The notes beneath the pieces were generated by a model. It was given only the letters and a program-made list of their open reading frames with translations. It did not search any database and was not told the DNA's origin. 64,000 bases of DNA from Pseudorasbora parva (taxonomy: Eukaryota > Chordata > Actinopteri > Cypriniformes > Gobionidae). The position numbers were made by a program, and so were the translations under genes. Shown one piece after another: positions 1 to 11,552 of the stretch. How positions within the stretch are numbered: position 1 is the stretch's first letter; every line of letters begins with the position of its first letter. The DNA lies in assembly GCF_024679245.1 (NCBI RefSeq), contig NC_090177.1, positions 51,445,478-51,509,477 of the forward strand, written 5' to 3'.

Positions 1-1533
1 TTAGAAGACACAGTACAGCATCTTAAAACATCAACCTGCACCCTTGACGCACTCCCCACTTCTTTTTTCAAAAGTGTGTTTAACTGTTTGGAAGCAGATC
101 TCCTAGAAGTGGTGAACTCCTCACTTCTCTACGGGACTTTTCCAACCGCCCTTAAAACTGCAATAGTTAAGCCTCTTCTGAAAAAGAGACATCTAGATAA
201 CTCCATACTGAGCAACTACAGACCAATCTCAAATCTCCCCTTCATAGGCAAAATCATCGAAAAAGTTGTTTTCAATCAACTAAACAAATTCTTAAACTCA
301 AACGGATTCTTTGACAATTTTCAATCTGGTTTCCGACCGCATCACAGCACAGAGACAGCGCTCATAAAGATTATAAATGATATTCGCTTGAATACTTATA
401 CAGGCAAAACATCAATTCTGGTTCTACTCGATCTCAGTGCTGCATTCGACACTGTTGACCACAACATACTTCTAGACAGGCTGGAAAACTGGGTCGGGCT
501 TTCTGGGATGGTCCTCAGATGGTTCAGATCATACTTAGAAGGGAGAGGTTATTATGTGAGTATAGGAGACCATAAGTCTGAGTGGACGTCCATGACATGC
601 GGAGTCCCACAAGGGTCAATTCTAGCACCTCTCCTGTTTAACCTGTATATGCTGCCACTGAGCCAAATAATGAAAAAGAACAATATTGCTTACCACAGCT
701 ATGCTGACGACACCCAGCTCTACTTAGCACTGTCACCTAATGACTACAGCCCCATTGACTCGCTGTGCAAATGCATTGATGAAGTTAACGACTGGATGTG
801 CCAAAACTATCTTCAGTTAAACAAAGACAAAACTGAAATCATTACATTTGGAAACAAAGATGAAATTCTCAAGGTGAACGCGTATCTTGAGGCTAAAGGT
901 CTGATAACAAAAAATCAAGTCAGGAATCTTGGTGTGATTTTGGAGTCAGACCTGAGTTTCAGTAGTCATGTCAGAGCAATAACTAAATCAGCATACTATC
1001 ATCTGAAAAATATTGCAAGGATTAGATGTTTTGTCTCCAGGCAAGACTTAGAGAAACTGGTTCACGCTTTCATCACCAGTAGAGTGGACTATTGTAATGG
1101 ACTTCTCACTGGCCTTCCCAAAAAAGACCATTAGACAGCTGCAGCTCATACAGAATGCTGCTGCCAGGATTCTGAGTAGAACCAGAAAATATGACCATAT
1201 CACACCAGTCCTCAGGTCTTTACACTGGCTTCCAGTTACATCTAGGATCGATTTTAAAGTACTATTACTTGTTTATAAATCACTCAATGACCTAGGACCT
1301 CAATACATCACAGATATGCTGATTAAATACAAACCCAACAGATCACTCAGATCAGCAGGATCAAATCAGTTAGAAATACCAAGAGTTCACTCAAAGCAAG
1401 GAGAGTCTGCCTTTAGCTATTATGCCAGCCGCAGCTGAACCGGCTTCCTGAACAGATCAGATTTGCTCCAACAGTCGCCACATTCAAATCCAGACTCAAA
1501 ACACATCTGTTCAGCTGTGCATTTACTGAATGA
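1..1533 (+). pseudogene. LINE ORF2 reverse transcriptase, partial and frameshifted
   Basis: The frame is open from base 1, so the true start lies outside the window. RT motifs in order are NYRPISNLPF near 220, an FDTVDH block near 447, GVPQGSILAPLLF near 601, and the catalytic YADD near 700. The frame stops at 1134 in an A-rich run (AAAAAAGACC). The expected C-terminal part (IQNAAARIL and HWLPV motifs) continues in another frame from about 1110 to 1438. A second shift near 1430 moves the last residues to another frame ending with TGA at 1531. Two frameshifts make this copy unable to encode one protein, unless the A-run shift is a sequencing error. Confidence 0.85.
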
Positions 1534-1790
1534 GCTCTGAGCACTGTATGTCCGACTGATTGCACCTTATCTATGCATCATTTTTTAAATAATTTTTTAT
1601 AACTGTTTTAGTTTACCTGTTCTTTTCTTTGGTTATCATCATTTTATTACTTTTAATTCTCTTTACATTGTATTCTTTTTCTTTTGCATTTTTTAGCCCT
1701 ATTTTAATTCCTTTCTATGTAAAGCACTTTGAATTGCCATTGTGTATGAAATGTGCTATATAAATAAACTTGCCTTGCCTTGCCTTGCCT
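1..1790 (+). mobile_element. L2-clade LINE, 3' part
   Basis: This is the 3' portion of a non-LTR retrotransposon, entering from the left window edge. It contains most of the reverse transcriptase, the C-terminal region, a short AT-rich 3' UTR, and a tail ending in ATATAAATAAAC followed by about four TTGCC repeats (1769-1790). Such short tandem tails are typical of fish L2/CR1-group LINEs, which prime on their own 3' end rather than poly(A). The tail directly abuts the 34-bp minisatellite starting at 1791. The clade is assigned from RT motifs and tail style. Confidence 0.85.
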
Positions 1791-4700
1791 AGTCTTCAGT
1801 CTAAATAGCTCCTCTACTGGCTGTAGTCTTTAGTCTAAATAGCTCCTCTACTGGCTGTAGTCTTTAGTCTAAATAGCTCCTCTACTGGCTGTAGTCTTTA
1901 GTCTAAATAGCTCCTCTACTGGCTGTAGTCTTTAGTCTAAATAGCTCCTCTACTGGCTGTAGTCTTTAGTCTAAATAGCTCCTCTACTGGCTGTAGTCTT
2001 TAGTCTAAATAGCTCCTCTACTGGCTGTAGTCTTTAGTCTAAATAGCTCCTCTACTGGCTGTAGTCTTTAGTCTAAATAGCTCCTCTACTGGCTGTAGTC
2101 TTCAGTCTAAATAGCTCCTCTACTGGCTGTAGTCTTTAGTCTAAATAGCTCCTCTACTGGCTGTAGTCTTCAGTCTAAATAGCTCCTCTACTGGCTGTAG
2201 TCTTTAGTCTAAATAGCTCCTCTACTGGCTGTAGTCTTTAGTCTAAATAGCTCCTCTAAAGGCTGTAGTCTTCAGTCTAAATAGCTCCTCTACTGGCTGT
2301 AGTCTTTAGTCTAAATAGCTCCTCTACTGGCTGTAGTCTTCAGTCTAAATAGCTCCTCTACTGGCTGTAGTCTTTAGTCTAAATAGCTCCTCTACTGGCT
2401 GTAGTCTTTAGTCTAAATAGCTCCTCTACTGGCTGTAGTCTATAGTCTAAATAGCTCCTCTACTGACTGTAGTCTTTAGTCTAAATAGCTCCTCTGCTGG
2501 CTGTAGTCTTTAGTCTAAATAGCTCCTCTACTGACTGTAGTCTTTAGTCTAAATAGCTCCCCTACTGGCTGTAGTCTTTAGTCTAAATAGCTCCTCTACT
2601 GACTGTAGACTTTAGTCTAAATAGCTCATCTACTTGCTGTTGTCTTTAGTCTAAATAGCTCCTCTACTGGCTGTAGTCTTTAGTCTAAATAGCTCCTCCA
2701 CTGGCTGTAGTCTTTAGTCTAAATAGCTCCTCTACTGGCTGTAGTCTTTAGTCTAAATAGCTCCTCCACTGGCTGTAGTCTTTAGTCTAAATAGCTCCTC
2801 TACTGGCTGTAGTATTTAGTCTAAATAGCTCCTCCACTGACTGTAGTCTTTAGTCTAAATAGCTCCTCTCCTGGCTTTAGTCTTTAGTCTAAATAGCTCT
2901 TCTACTGACTGTAGTCTTTAGTCTAAATAGCTCCTCTACTGACTGTAGTCTTTAGTCTAAATAGCTCCTCTACTGACTGTAGTCTTTAGTCTAAATAGTC
3001 TTTAGTCTAAATAGCTCCTCTACTGGCTGTAGTCTTTAGTCTAAATAGCTCCTCTACTGACTGTAGTCTTTAGTCTAAATAGCTCCTCTACTGACTGTAG
3101 TCTTTAGTCTAAATAGCTCCTCTACTGACTGTAGTCTTTAGTCTAAATAGCTCCTCTACTGGCTGTAGTCTTTAGTCTAAATAGCTCCTCTACTGGCTGT
3201 AGTCTTTAGTCTAGCTCCTCTACTGGCTGTAGTCTTTAGTCTAAATAGCTCCTCTACTGACTGTAGTCTTTAGTCTAGCTCCTCTACTGACTGTAGTCTT
3301 TAGTCTAAATAGCTCCTCTACTGACTGTAGTCTTTAGTCTAAATAGCTCCTCTACTGGCTGTAGTCTTTAGTCTAAATAGCTCCTCTACTGACTGTAGTC
3401 TTTAGTCTAAATAGCTCCTCTACTGACTGTAGTCTTTAGTCTAAATAGCTCCTCTACTGACTGTAGTCTTTAGTCTAAATAGCTCCTCTACTGGCTGTAG
3501 TCTTTAGTCTAAATAGCTCCTCTACTGGCTGTAGTCTTTAGTCTAAATAGCTCCTCTACTGGCTGTAGTCTTTAGTCTAAATAGCTCCTCTACTGGCTGT
3601 AGTCTTAAGTCTAAATAGCTCCTCTACCGGCTGTAGTCTTTAGTCTAAATAGCTCCTCTACCGGCTGTAGTCTTTAGTCTAAATAGTCTTTAGTCTAAAT
3701 AGCTCCTCTACTGGCTGTAGTCTTTAGTCTAAATAGCTCCTCTACTGGCTGTAGTCTTTAGTCTAAATAGCTCCTCTACTGGCTGTAGTCTTTAGTCTAA
3801 ATAGCTCCTCTACTGGCTGTAGTCTATAGTCTAAATAGCTCCTCTACTGGCTGTAGTCTTTAGTCTAAATAGCTCCTCTACTGGCTGTAGTCTTTAGTCT
3901 AAATAGCTCCTCTACTGGCTGTAGTCTTTAGTCTAAATAGCTCCTCTACTGGCTGTAGTCTTTAGTCTAAATAGCTCCTCTACTGGCTGTAGTCTATAGT
4001 CTAAATAGCTCCTCTACTGGCTGTAGTCTTTAGTCTAAATAGCTCCTCTACTGACTGTAGTCTTTAGTCTAAATAGCTCCTCTACTGGCTGTAGTCTTTA
4101 GTCTGAATAGCTCCTCTACTGACTGTAGTCTTTAGTCTAAATAGCTCCGCTACTGGCTGTAGTCTTTAGTCAATAGCTCCTCTACTGACTGTAGTCTTTA
4201 GTCTAAATAGCTCCTCTACTGACTGTAGTCTATAGTCTAAATAGCTCCTCTACTGGCTGTAGTCTTTAGTCTGAATAGCTCCGCTACTGACTGTAGTCTT
4301 TAGTCTAAATAGCTCCTCTACTGACTGTAGTCTATAGTCTAAATAGCTCCTCTACTGGCTGTAGTCTTTAGTCTGAATAGCTCCTCTACTGACTGTAGTC
4401 TTTAGTCTAAATAGCTCCTCTACTGGCTGTAGTCTTTAGTCAATAGCTCCTCTACTGACTGTAGTCTTTAGTCTAAATAGCTCCTCTACTGACTGTAGTC
4501 TTTAGTCTAAATAGCTCCTCTACTGGCTGTAGTCTTTAGTCTAAATAGCTCCTCTACTGGCTGTAGTCTATAGTCTAAATAGCTCCTCTACTGGCTGTAG
4601 TCTTTAGTCTGAATAGCTCCTCTGCTGGCTGTAGTCTTTAGTCTAAATAGCTCCTCTACTGGCTGTAGTCTATAGTCTAAATAGCTCCTCTACTGGCTGT

Positions 4701-5339
4701 AGTCTTTAGTATAATTAGCTCCTCTACTGGCTGTAGTCTTTAGTCTAATTATCTCCTCTACTGACTGTAGTCTTTAGTCTAAATAGCTCCTCTATTGACT
4801 GAAGTCTTTAGTCTAAATAGCTCCTCCACTGGCTGTTGTCTTTAGTCTAAATAGCTCCTCCGCTGGCTGTTGTCTTTAGTCTAAATAGCTCCTCTACTGA
4901 CTGTAGTCTTTAGTCTAAATAGCTCCTCTACTGGCTGTAGTCTTTAGTCTAAATAGCTCCTCTACTGGCTGTAGTCTTTAGTCTAAATAGCTCCTCTACT
5001 GACTGTAGTCTTTAGTCTAAATAGCTCCTCTACTGACTGTAGTCTTTAGTCTAAATAGCTCCTCTACTGACTGTAGTCTTTAGTCTAAATAGCTCCTCTA
5101 CTGACTGTAGTCTTTAGCTCCTCTACTGACTGTAGTCTTTAGTCTAAATAGCTCCTCTACTGGCTGTAGTCTTTAGTCTAAATAGCTCCTCTACTGGCTG
5201 TAGTCTTTAGTCTAAATAGCTCCTCTACTGGCTGTAGTCTTTAGTCTAAATAGCTCCTCTACTGGCTGTAGTCTTTAGTCTAAATAGCTCCTCTACTGAC
5301 TGTAGTCTTTAGTCTAAATAGCTCCTCTACTGACTGTAG

Positions 5340-5341
<2 letters not shown>
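1791..5341. repeat. 34-bp minisatellite array, left block
   Basis: Roughly 100 head-to-tail copies of a 34-bp unit whose core reads TAGTCTAAATAGCTCCTCTA, joined by CTGGCTGTAGTCTT or CTGACTGTAGTCTT. Variants differ mainly at GGCTG/GACTG, TTTAG/TATAG/TTCAG, and short unit losses such as 'gtcaatagc'. Truncated units occur at about 2998, 3213, 3275, 4170 and 5118. There is no open frame and no spacer structure. The array is the same as that at 8659-9928 and was cut in two by an L1 insertion. Confidence 0.97.
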
Positions 5342-5388
<47 letters not shown>

Positions 5389-5409
5389 TTTTTTATTAGT
5401 ATTTTTATT

Positions 5410-7203
5410 TTAATACACAAAAGCATAAAACAGTAAACAACATAGGACAACCAAGGACACAAAAAAAAAAAAAAAAAAGGACTGGATTGCCTCAGTATAT
5501 ATATACATATAAAAATTATTGAAAATATTAACATAAATTACAATATACATCGTTGTTTTATAAACCAGATAATTTTGATCAAAATTTAAGAGGGCGATTG
5601 GTCTATAATTTGCTGGCTCGGTCTCAGATTTCTCTTTTTTCAGAATTACACAAATATTTGCTTCATATAAAGAATCAGGAAGTTTCTGTTTTAGGATTGA
5701 ATCTTGTAGCATTCTTAGCATATAAGGGGCCAACTTCTTACTAAAAGCTTTAAAGAATTCACAGCCAAAACCATCCGGGCCTGCAGTTTTTCCAGTTGGA
5801 AAAGCATGAATTGCCCCTAGTAAATCTTCTATTGAAAGTTCAGAGTCTAGATCAGACCTAGAGGCTTCACTAAGTTTTGGAAGACTTAATTTTGAAAAAA
5901 AGCTATCAAAATTAGGGTCTGTAACGTTAATTTTAGAAGTGTATAATTCAGAATAAAACTCCCTGAAACATTCGTTTATCTCCTTGGGATTAGTTATTAA
6001 ACTGCCCGTTTTTGATTTTATCATATGAATCGCCTTTTTAGCTTGTTCTCCCTTCAATTGCCTTGCGAGCAACCTTCCGGGTTTATCCCCCAACTCAAAA
6101 TACTTCTGTTTAAGTTTGAGGAGAAGGGTACTTATTTGCCCATTCAAGATAGAATTATACTCGTGTTTTAATTTTAAAATTTTATTATAGTCAGACTTTG
6201 AGAGTGACACTCTATATGCTTGTTCGAGTACTGGGAGTGTTTCCTCTATTTTCCGAAGTCGACTATTGGTAGCCCGTTTTTTGGATGATTCAAATGATAT
6301 GATATGGCCTCGCATTACAGCTTTAAACGTATCCCACAAAATTGAATCTGAAACCTCTCCATTGTCGTTAGTCGCAAAAAACTCCTCTATTTTTCCAGTT
6401 AAATATGATACAAAAGTTGAATCTTTTAATAACATTGGGTTAAAACGCCAACAAAAATTCCGCTTTGGCAAGATACTTTCAAGTTGAAGTGTAACTGGGC
6501 TATGATCAGATATTAATATATTATGATATTTAGTACTGTTAATATTAGAAATCAATTCAGATGTTACCAAAAAATAATCAATTCTAGTGTATGATTTATG
6601 AACATGAGAATAAAATGAATAATCCCTGTCTGTCGGATGCTGAAGCCTCCAAATATCAATCATATTTCTAGATTTGATTAAGTTATGAAGTGTTTGTATG
6701 GAGGTAATTGTAGGTGGTGGTTTTGAGGAAAGTCTATCCATATATGGATCCAAGTAACAGTTGAAATCACCACCTATTATTACGTTTGAGGAGTTTACAT
6801 CTGGAATTATACTAAAGATTTTGCGAAAAAATTCTGAGTCATCAAAATTGGGGCCATATATATTAAGCAAAGTTATGGGGAGAGAATTTATATGTCCAGA
6901 TACCATTATATATCTCCCTTGAGGATCAGCCACCATGGATGAAAGACGGAAAAGGACATTTTTACGGAAAAGAATAGCTACACCTCTAGCTTTGGCATTG
7001 AATGGGGCCTGGTACACTTGAGATATCCAGTTAGTTCTGAGTCTGCGTTGATGAGTTACACTAAGATGAGTTTCCTGGAGAAATATTATATCAGCCTTGA
7101 GGGATTTCAAATGTGCAAACACTCTACTCCTTTTAATTACATGGCCAAGTCCTCTAACATTCCAAGAAGCTAATGTAATAGCTTCCCCATTAATATTAGT
7201 CAT
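5410..7203 (-). pseudogene. L1 ORF2 fragment: endonuclease plus start of RT
   Basis: From the ATG at 7203 the product opens with an apurinic-type endonuclease: ASWNVRGLGH near residue 12, an LQETHL motif near 41, GGDFNCYLD near 143, and ISDHSPV near 231. A linker and the N-terminal RT region follow, with TAGPDGFGCEF near 473 and ANYRPIALLN near 530. Right after that the frame runs into AT-rich 3' UTR sequence near 5570, so the YADD core and C-terminus are missing. In a normal L1 ORF2 of about 1,200-1,300 residues only the first 40 percent would be present. The last ~60 residues are UTR read-through. Confidence 0.85.
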
Positions 7204-7674
7204 TAATCTCTGCTACAATTAGAGATTGGAATATTGAAATGAGGCTGTCCAGAAAAGAAAAGAAAAGAAAAGAAAAGAAGAAAAGAAAAGAAAAAAGGGA
7301 AAAAAAGGAAGGAAAAGAAAATTATTAATAATTACAAAAAACACCAACATGTAGAACGCTTTGTAACATGGAACTAAGCCATCCCACCCCCTCCCACGTC
7401 TGGCTTCCCCGAAATGAAGCACTTTCTCCCCTTTTCGAACCGAGAACACTACTCGCATTAAAGTAGTAGGATCCATCGCCAGTCACTTCGATCGCGGCGA
7501 TCTTGCTCACCTCCGTTCCAAGTTACGAACTTTTCATGTTTTAGAATTATTAACGACGCCGTCCATATAGATGCTTCCCGTAAACACTCTTAATAAATCA
7601 GAAGTAATGATTTAGTATCAATAGGCAGAGGAAAAAAGTATTTTAAGAGTGATACCAGTGTTGCGCAAAGTTCT

Positions 7675-8487
7675 CTACTCCTGCCTCAATCTGGTCTCCA
7701 CAAATTTCGCAGCCTCTGCGGGGTCAGTGAAGGTCTTGAACTGTCCATTGTGCTGAACACGGAGACGCGCAGGAAAGCGAAGACTGTGTGTCACCTTTAA
7801 CTCTCTCAGCTCACGCATCACATCACTGAACGCCCTTCGCTGCTCCATCACTTCTGCAGTGTAATCTGGAAAGATATACACCTTGTGTCCGTTGTAGTCC
7901 AAGTTGCGATCCCGGCGTAGTCGAAGGATTAATTCTTTTTCTTGGAAGAAATGCACTCGTGCCATGATGATACGTGGCCTCTCGCCCTCCCGCGGCATTG
8001 GCTTGAGAGCACGATGAGCGCGGTCAATGACCAGCGGTCCTGGAAAGTGAGTCTCGCCCAGCAGTTTAGGGATCAACGCTGCAACAAACTCAGTCGGTCT
8101 GCCTTTCTCCTCTCCCTCAGGGATACCGATTATTTTTATGTTGTTGCGTCGCGATCGCCCTTCTAAGTCGTTGACCTTCGCTCTAAGAACTTTGTTCATC
8201 TTCTGCAAATCAGTAAAAGCCGCTTCGAGAGAGCATAAACGGCCCTCGTGGTCTCGTGTCTGACCCTCGACAGTCTCCACTCTCTCCGCGAATTCATGTA
8301 CCGATGTCTGTAGGGATCGAAAGTCTTCCTCGAACTTGTCGAACCTTTCATTTATGGTTGCAAGAATCTTGTTAGATATCTTTTCCCACATCAATGGCAC
8401 ATCATCATCGGCGTGACTATCAGGATTAGCTTCGTCACAGCTAGCTGACGGCTGACCTTTTGAGGCTTTTGCTGTTTTTGAAGGCAT
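7675..8487 (-). CDS. L1 ORF1p-like RNA-binding protein
   Basis: 270 residues from an ATG at 8487, with no internal stop. The N-terminus is low-complexity and acidic. Residues ~35-115 have the heptad pattern of a coiled coil. An RRM-like core follows, beginning RRNNIKIIGIPEGEE near 116, and then a basic C-terminal domain. This matches the three-part plan of vertebrate L1 ORF1 proteins (Transposase_22 family), which trimerise and coat LINE RNA. It lies 5' of the ORF2 remnant, about 470 bp away, with an AG-rich purine tract between. The reading frame is intact although the partner ORF2 is deleted. Confidence 0.85.
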   Translation of the reverse strand: MPSKTAKASKGQPSASCDEANPDSHADDDVPLMWEKISNKILATINERFDKFEEDFRSLQTSVHEFAERVETVEGQTRDHEGRLCSLEAAFTDLQKMNKVLRAKVNDLEGRSRRNNIKIIGIPEGEEKGRPTEFVAALIPKLLGETHFPGPLVIDRAHRALKPMPREGERPRIIMARVHFFQEKELILRLRRDRNLDYNGHKVYIFPDYTAEVMEQRRAFSDVMRELRELKVTHSLRFPARLRVQHNGQFKTFTDPAEAAKFVETRLRQE

Positions 8488-8658
8488 TTTTGCGTGTCAA
8501 GGTGTAGTCAAGTGAGGAATACTAGCTGAGTTGAAGTTTACAACACGTCTATACGAACTTAAAATAAAGACGGCGCCTGATTTAACAAATTTAAAAACTT
8601 GGCCTGGAGGAGCTCAAAGAAACACGTCTACTCCATGCGCACCTCAGCAGCGCCCCCC

Positions 8659-9928
8659 CTGACTGTAGTCTTTAGTCTAAATAGCTCCTCTACTGACTGT
8701 AGTCTTTAGTCTAAATAGCTCCTCTACTGGCTGTAGTCTTTAGTCAATAGCTCCTCTACTGACTGTAGTCTTTAGTCTAAATAGCTCCTCTACTGGCTTT
8801 AGTCTTTAGTCTAAATAGCTCCTCTACTGGCTGTAGTCTTTAGTCTAAATAGCTCCTCTACTGGCTGTAGTCTTTAGTCTAAATAGCTCCTCTACTGGCT
8901 GTAGTCTTTAGTCTAAATAGCTCCTCTACTGGCTGTAGTCTTTAGTCTAAATAGCTCCTCTACTGGCTGTAGTCTTTAGTCTAAATAGCTCCTCTACTGG
9001 CTGTAGTCTTTAGTCTAAATAGCTCCTCTACTGACTGTAGTCTTTAGTCTAAATAGCTCCTCTACTGGCTGTAGTTTTTAGTCTAAATAGCTCCTCTACT
9101 GACTGTAGTCTTTAGTCTAAATAGCTCCTCTACTGGCTGTAGTCTTTAGTCTAAATAGCTCCTCTACTGACTGTAGTCTTTAGTCTAAATAGCTCATCTA
9201 CTGACTGTAGTCTTTAGTCTAAATAGCTCCCCCTACTGGCTGTAGTCTTTAGTCTAAATAGCTCCTCTACTGACTGTAGTCTTTAGTCTAAATAGCTCCT
9301 CTACTGACTGTAGTCTTCAGTCTAAATAGCTCCTCTACTGGCTGTAGTCTTTAGTCTAAATAGCTCCTCTACTGACTGTAGTCTTCAGTCTAAATAGCTC
9401 CTCTACTGGCTGTAGTCTTTAGTCTAAATAGCTCCTCTACTGGCTGTAGTCTTTAGTCTAAATAGCTCCTCTACTGACTGTAGTCTTTAGTCTAAATAGC
9501 TCCTCTACTGGCTGTAGTCTTTAGTCTAAATAGCTCCTCTACTGACTGTAGTCTTTAGTCTAAATAGCTCCTCTACTGGCTGTAGTCTTTAGTCTAAATA
9601 GCTCCTCTACTGGCTGTAGTCTTTAGCCTAAATAGCTCCTCTACTGGCTGTAGTCTTTAGTCAATAGCTCCTCTACTGACTGTAGTCTTTAGTCTAAATA
9701 GCTCCTCTACTGGCTGTAGTCTTTAGTCTAAATAGCTCCTCTACTGGCTGTAGTCTTTAGTCTAAATAGCTCCTCTACTGACTGTAGTCTTTAGTCTAAA
9801 TAGCTCCTCTACTGACTGTAGTCTATAGTCTAAATAGCTCCTCTACTGACTGTAGTCTTTAGTCTAAATAGCTCCTCTACTGACTGTAGTCTTTAGTCTA
9901 AATAGCTCCCCCTACTGGCTGTAGTGTT
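8659..9928. repeat. 34-bp minisatellite array, right block
   Basis: About 37 more copies of the same 34-bp unit as at 1791-5341, in the same orientation and phase, resuming at the end of the L1 insertion. The same GGCTG/GACTG variant pair and the same short 'gtcaatagc' units appear. The array ends in a unit carrying GTGTTTATCC, after which unrelated sequence begins. Confidence 0.97.
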
Positions 9929-9943
9929 TATCCTCTGGATAAA

Positions 9944-9990
9944 GATTCCTCCGATGATGCAAAATTACGATATTTGCGTCATCCGAGGAT
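9944..9990. other. strong hairpin next to the minisatellite end
   Basis: GATTCCTCCGATGATGCAAA... (9944-9965) pairs with ATTTGCGTCATCCGAGGAT (9972-9990) around a 6-nt loop TACGAT, with only a bulge or two. A T-run follows. It may be the remains of a small foldback element. No function is assigned. Confidence 0.5.
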
Positions 9991-10236
9991 TTTTTTTCCA
10001 GAAATATGAGTGGGAGGAGCACGATAATTCGAATATACTACAGGGTTTCTACTGATACAAAGCCATATTCTAATCGCTGAAGTAACCCTTTAATGCATTC
10101 TCGTCTGTATGACGTGTCAGTTCACATTTAATGATATTAAAGGGTTAGTTCACCCAAAAATCAAATGTCATTAATGCCTAATGTCGTTCCACACCCGTAA
10201 AACCTCCATTCATCTTTACACACAGTTTAAGATGTT

Positions 10237-11552
10237 AGTAACACTTTACTGTAAGGGTACATGAATTATCATGAATTCATGCATTAATTCATGAATGACT
10301 TATGCATTACTACATGCATTAATATCTCATGAATCATCAGGAACTAACAGGAATTCAACGTTTTTCATTCATGACTTCATGGATGAACAACGCCTTAATT
10401 AAAGCATAAACTAAGGTGAGTAAATCATCATACATTATGGTTTATTACTCATGATCATGATGTTTTCAGTGTTCACAAAAACATTGATCTAATTCATGCA
10501 TGTAAGACTACTTTCGAAACCAGAATGTATGTATGTTTGAATGTATTTATGTCATTTGTGTATATTTCACCTACTATGATGTAATGTTGTTGTTGTAGTT
10601 GCAATGTAACATTTTAGAATGAACCCCAGGAAGACTAGCTGATTGCAGACTTTCAAGCTAATGGGACCCATTGAATAAACAAATAAATAAAAATAAGATT
10701 ACTTTAAATTATGTTTTATTTTATTTGTAATGATGGCATTGTGAAATGACACGGATATGTACATGAAAGTTCAAGCCTTTACACACAGTTATCGTAAGCT
10801 TTTTCATAGTTTAATGTGATGTACAGATGAATATTAAAGTCGATACATTCAAGTTGACGTAAACTCTTCCCTCCCTCTGCTGCGGCGTCACATTATGACA
10901 GTCAACACGATTATGATTCAATATTCCTGTTATTATACTTAAAATAGTTTACAGAAAAGGCTTAACAAACTATTGCATAGATAAGCTATATCAGGCCTAC
11001 AGTACACATCAACATCTCTTTCCTATCGACTTCAATATTCATCTGTACATCACATTAAAATATGAAAAAGCTTACGATAACTGTGTGTAAAGGCTTGACC
11101 TTTCATGTACATATCCATATCATTTCACAATGCCATCATTACAGTTTTTCTCGAATTATATATGTTAATTACATATTATAATGACAGCAGAATTCATGTG
11201 CTATGTGCTGAGCCTGTGGCCAGTTCTGGGCTCTGACCATTGACCTGCAGGCTACTATGAAGAAGACATGAACATGCCTAACTCAGAGATCATGGTTAAT
11301 ATAAAACTTTAGTTAATCACATTCATTGATATGTCTGAATGTGCTCCTCCCAATAAATTAAATAAAACATAATTAAAAGTAGTCTTACATGCATGAATTA
11401 GATCAATGTTTTTTGTGAACACTGAAAACATCATGATCATGAGTAATAAACCATAATGTATGATGATTTACTCACCTTAGTTAATGTTTTAATTAAGGTG
11501 TTGTTCATCCATGAAGTCAAGAATGAAAGACTTTGAATTGTAAAGTGTTACC
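10237..11552. mobile_element. hAT-like foldback element nested in the TTAA element
   Basis: The ends are AGTAACACTTTAC and its inverted partner GTAAAGTGTTACC. An 8-bp duplication AAGATGTT / AAGATATT (10229-10236 and 11553-11560) differs at one base. This TIR and 8-bp duplication fit hAT elements. The interior is again a long imperfect palindrome: 10727-10845 pairs with 11025-11145, and the outer 250 bp pair with 11385-11552. No ORF is present. Confidence 0.8.
10515..10697 (+). mobile_element. short LINE 3' tail nested in the hAT-like element
   Basis: A 183-bp block present in the left palindrome arm only, flanked by ACTACTTT (10507-10514) and ATTACTTT (10698-10705). The uninterrupted counterpart lies in the right arm near 11380. 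It contains ACCCCAGGAAGACTAGCTG and ends ATTGAATAAACAAATAAATA, a tail style seen in fish CR1/Rex1-like LINEs (from memory). It is the third layer of nesting. Confidence 0.6.

Larger units (their letters stand above)
5342..8658 (-). mobile_element. L1-type LINE with full 5' end but internal deletion
   Basis: On the minus strand the element runs from 8658 (5' UTR, with a G-rich start) through ORF1 and the first half of ORF2. It then jumps to an A-rich 3' UTR and a 44-nt poly(A), seen as T at 5342-5385. Both flanks are 34-bp minisatellite. CTGACTGTAGTCTTT occurs immediately outside each end (5330-5344 and 8659-8673), fitting a target-site duplication of about 13-15 bp, though array periodicity makes its exact length ambiguous. 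The RT catalytic core is absent, so the copy is dead, yet the 5' end looks complete. Confidence 0.85.

Noticed and set aside
1791..5341. CRISPR-like array
   Set aside because: Units are contiguous and there are no unique spacers. The context is a vertebrate genome, so this is a minisatellite.
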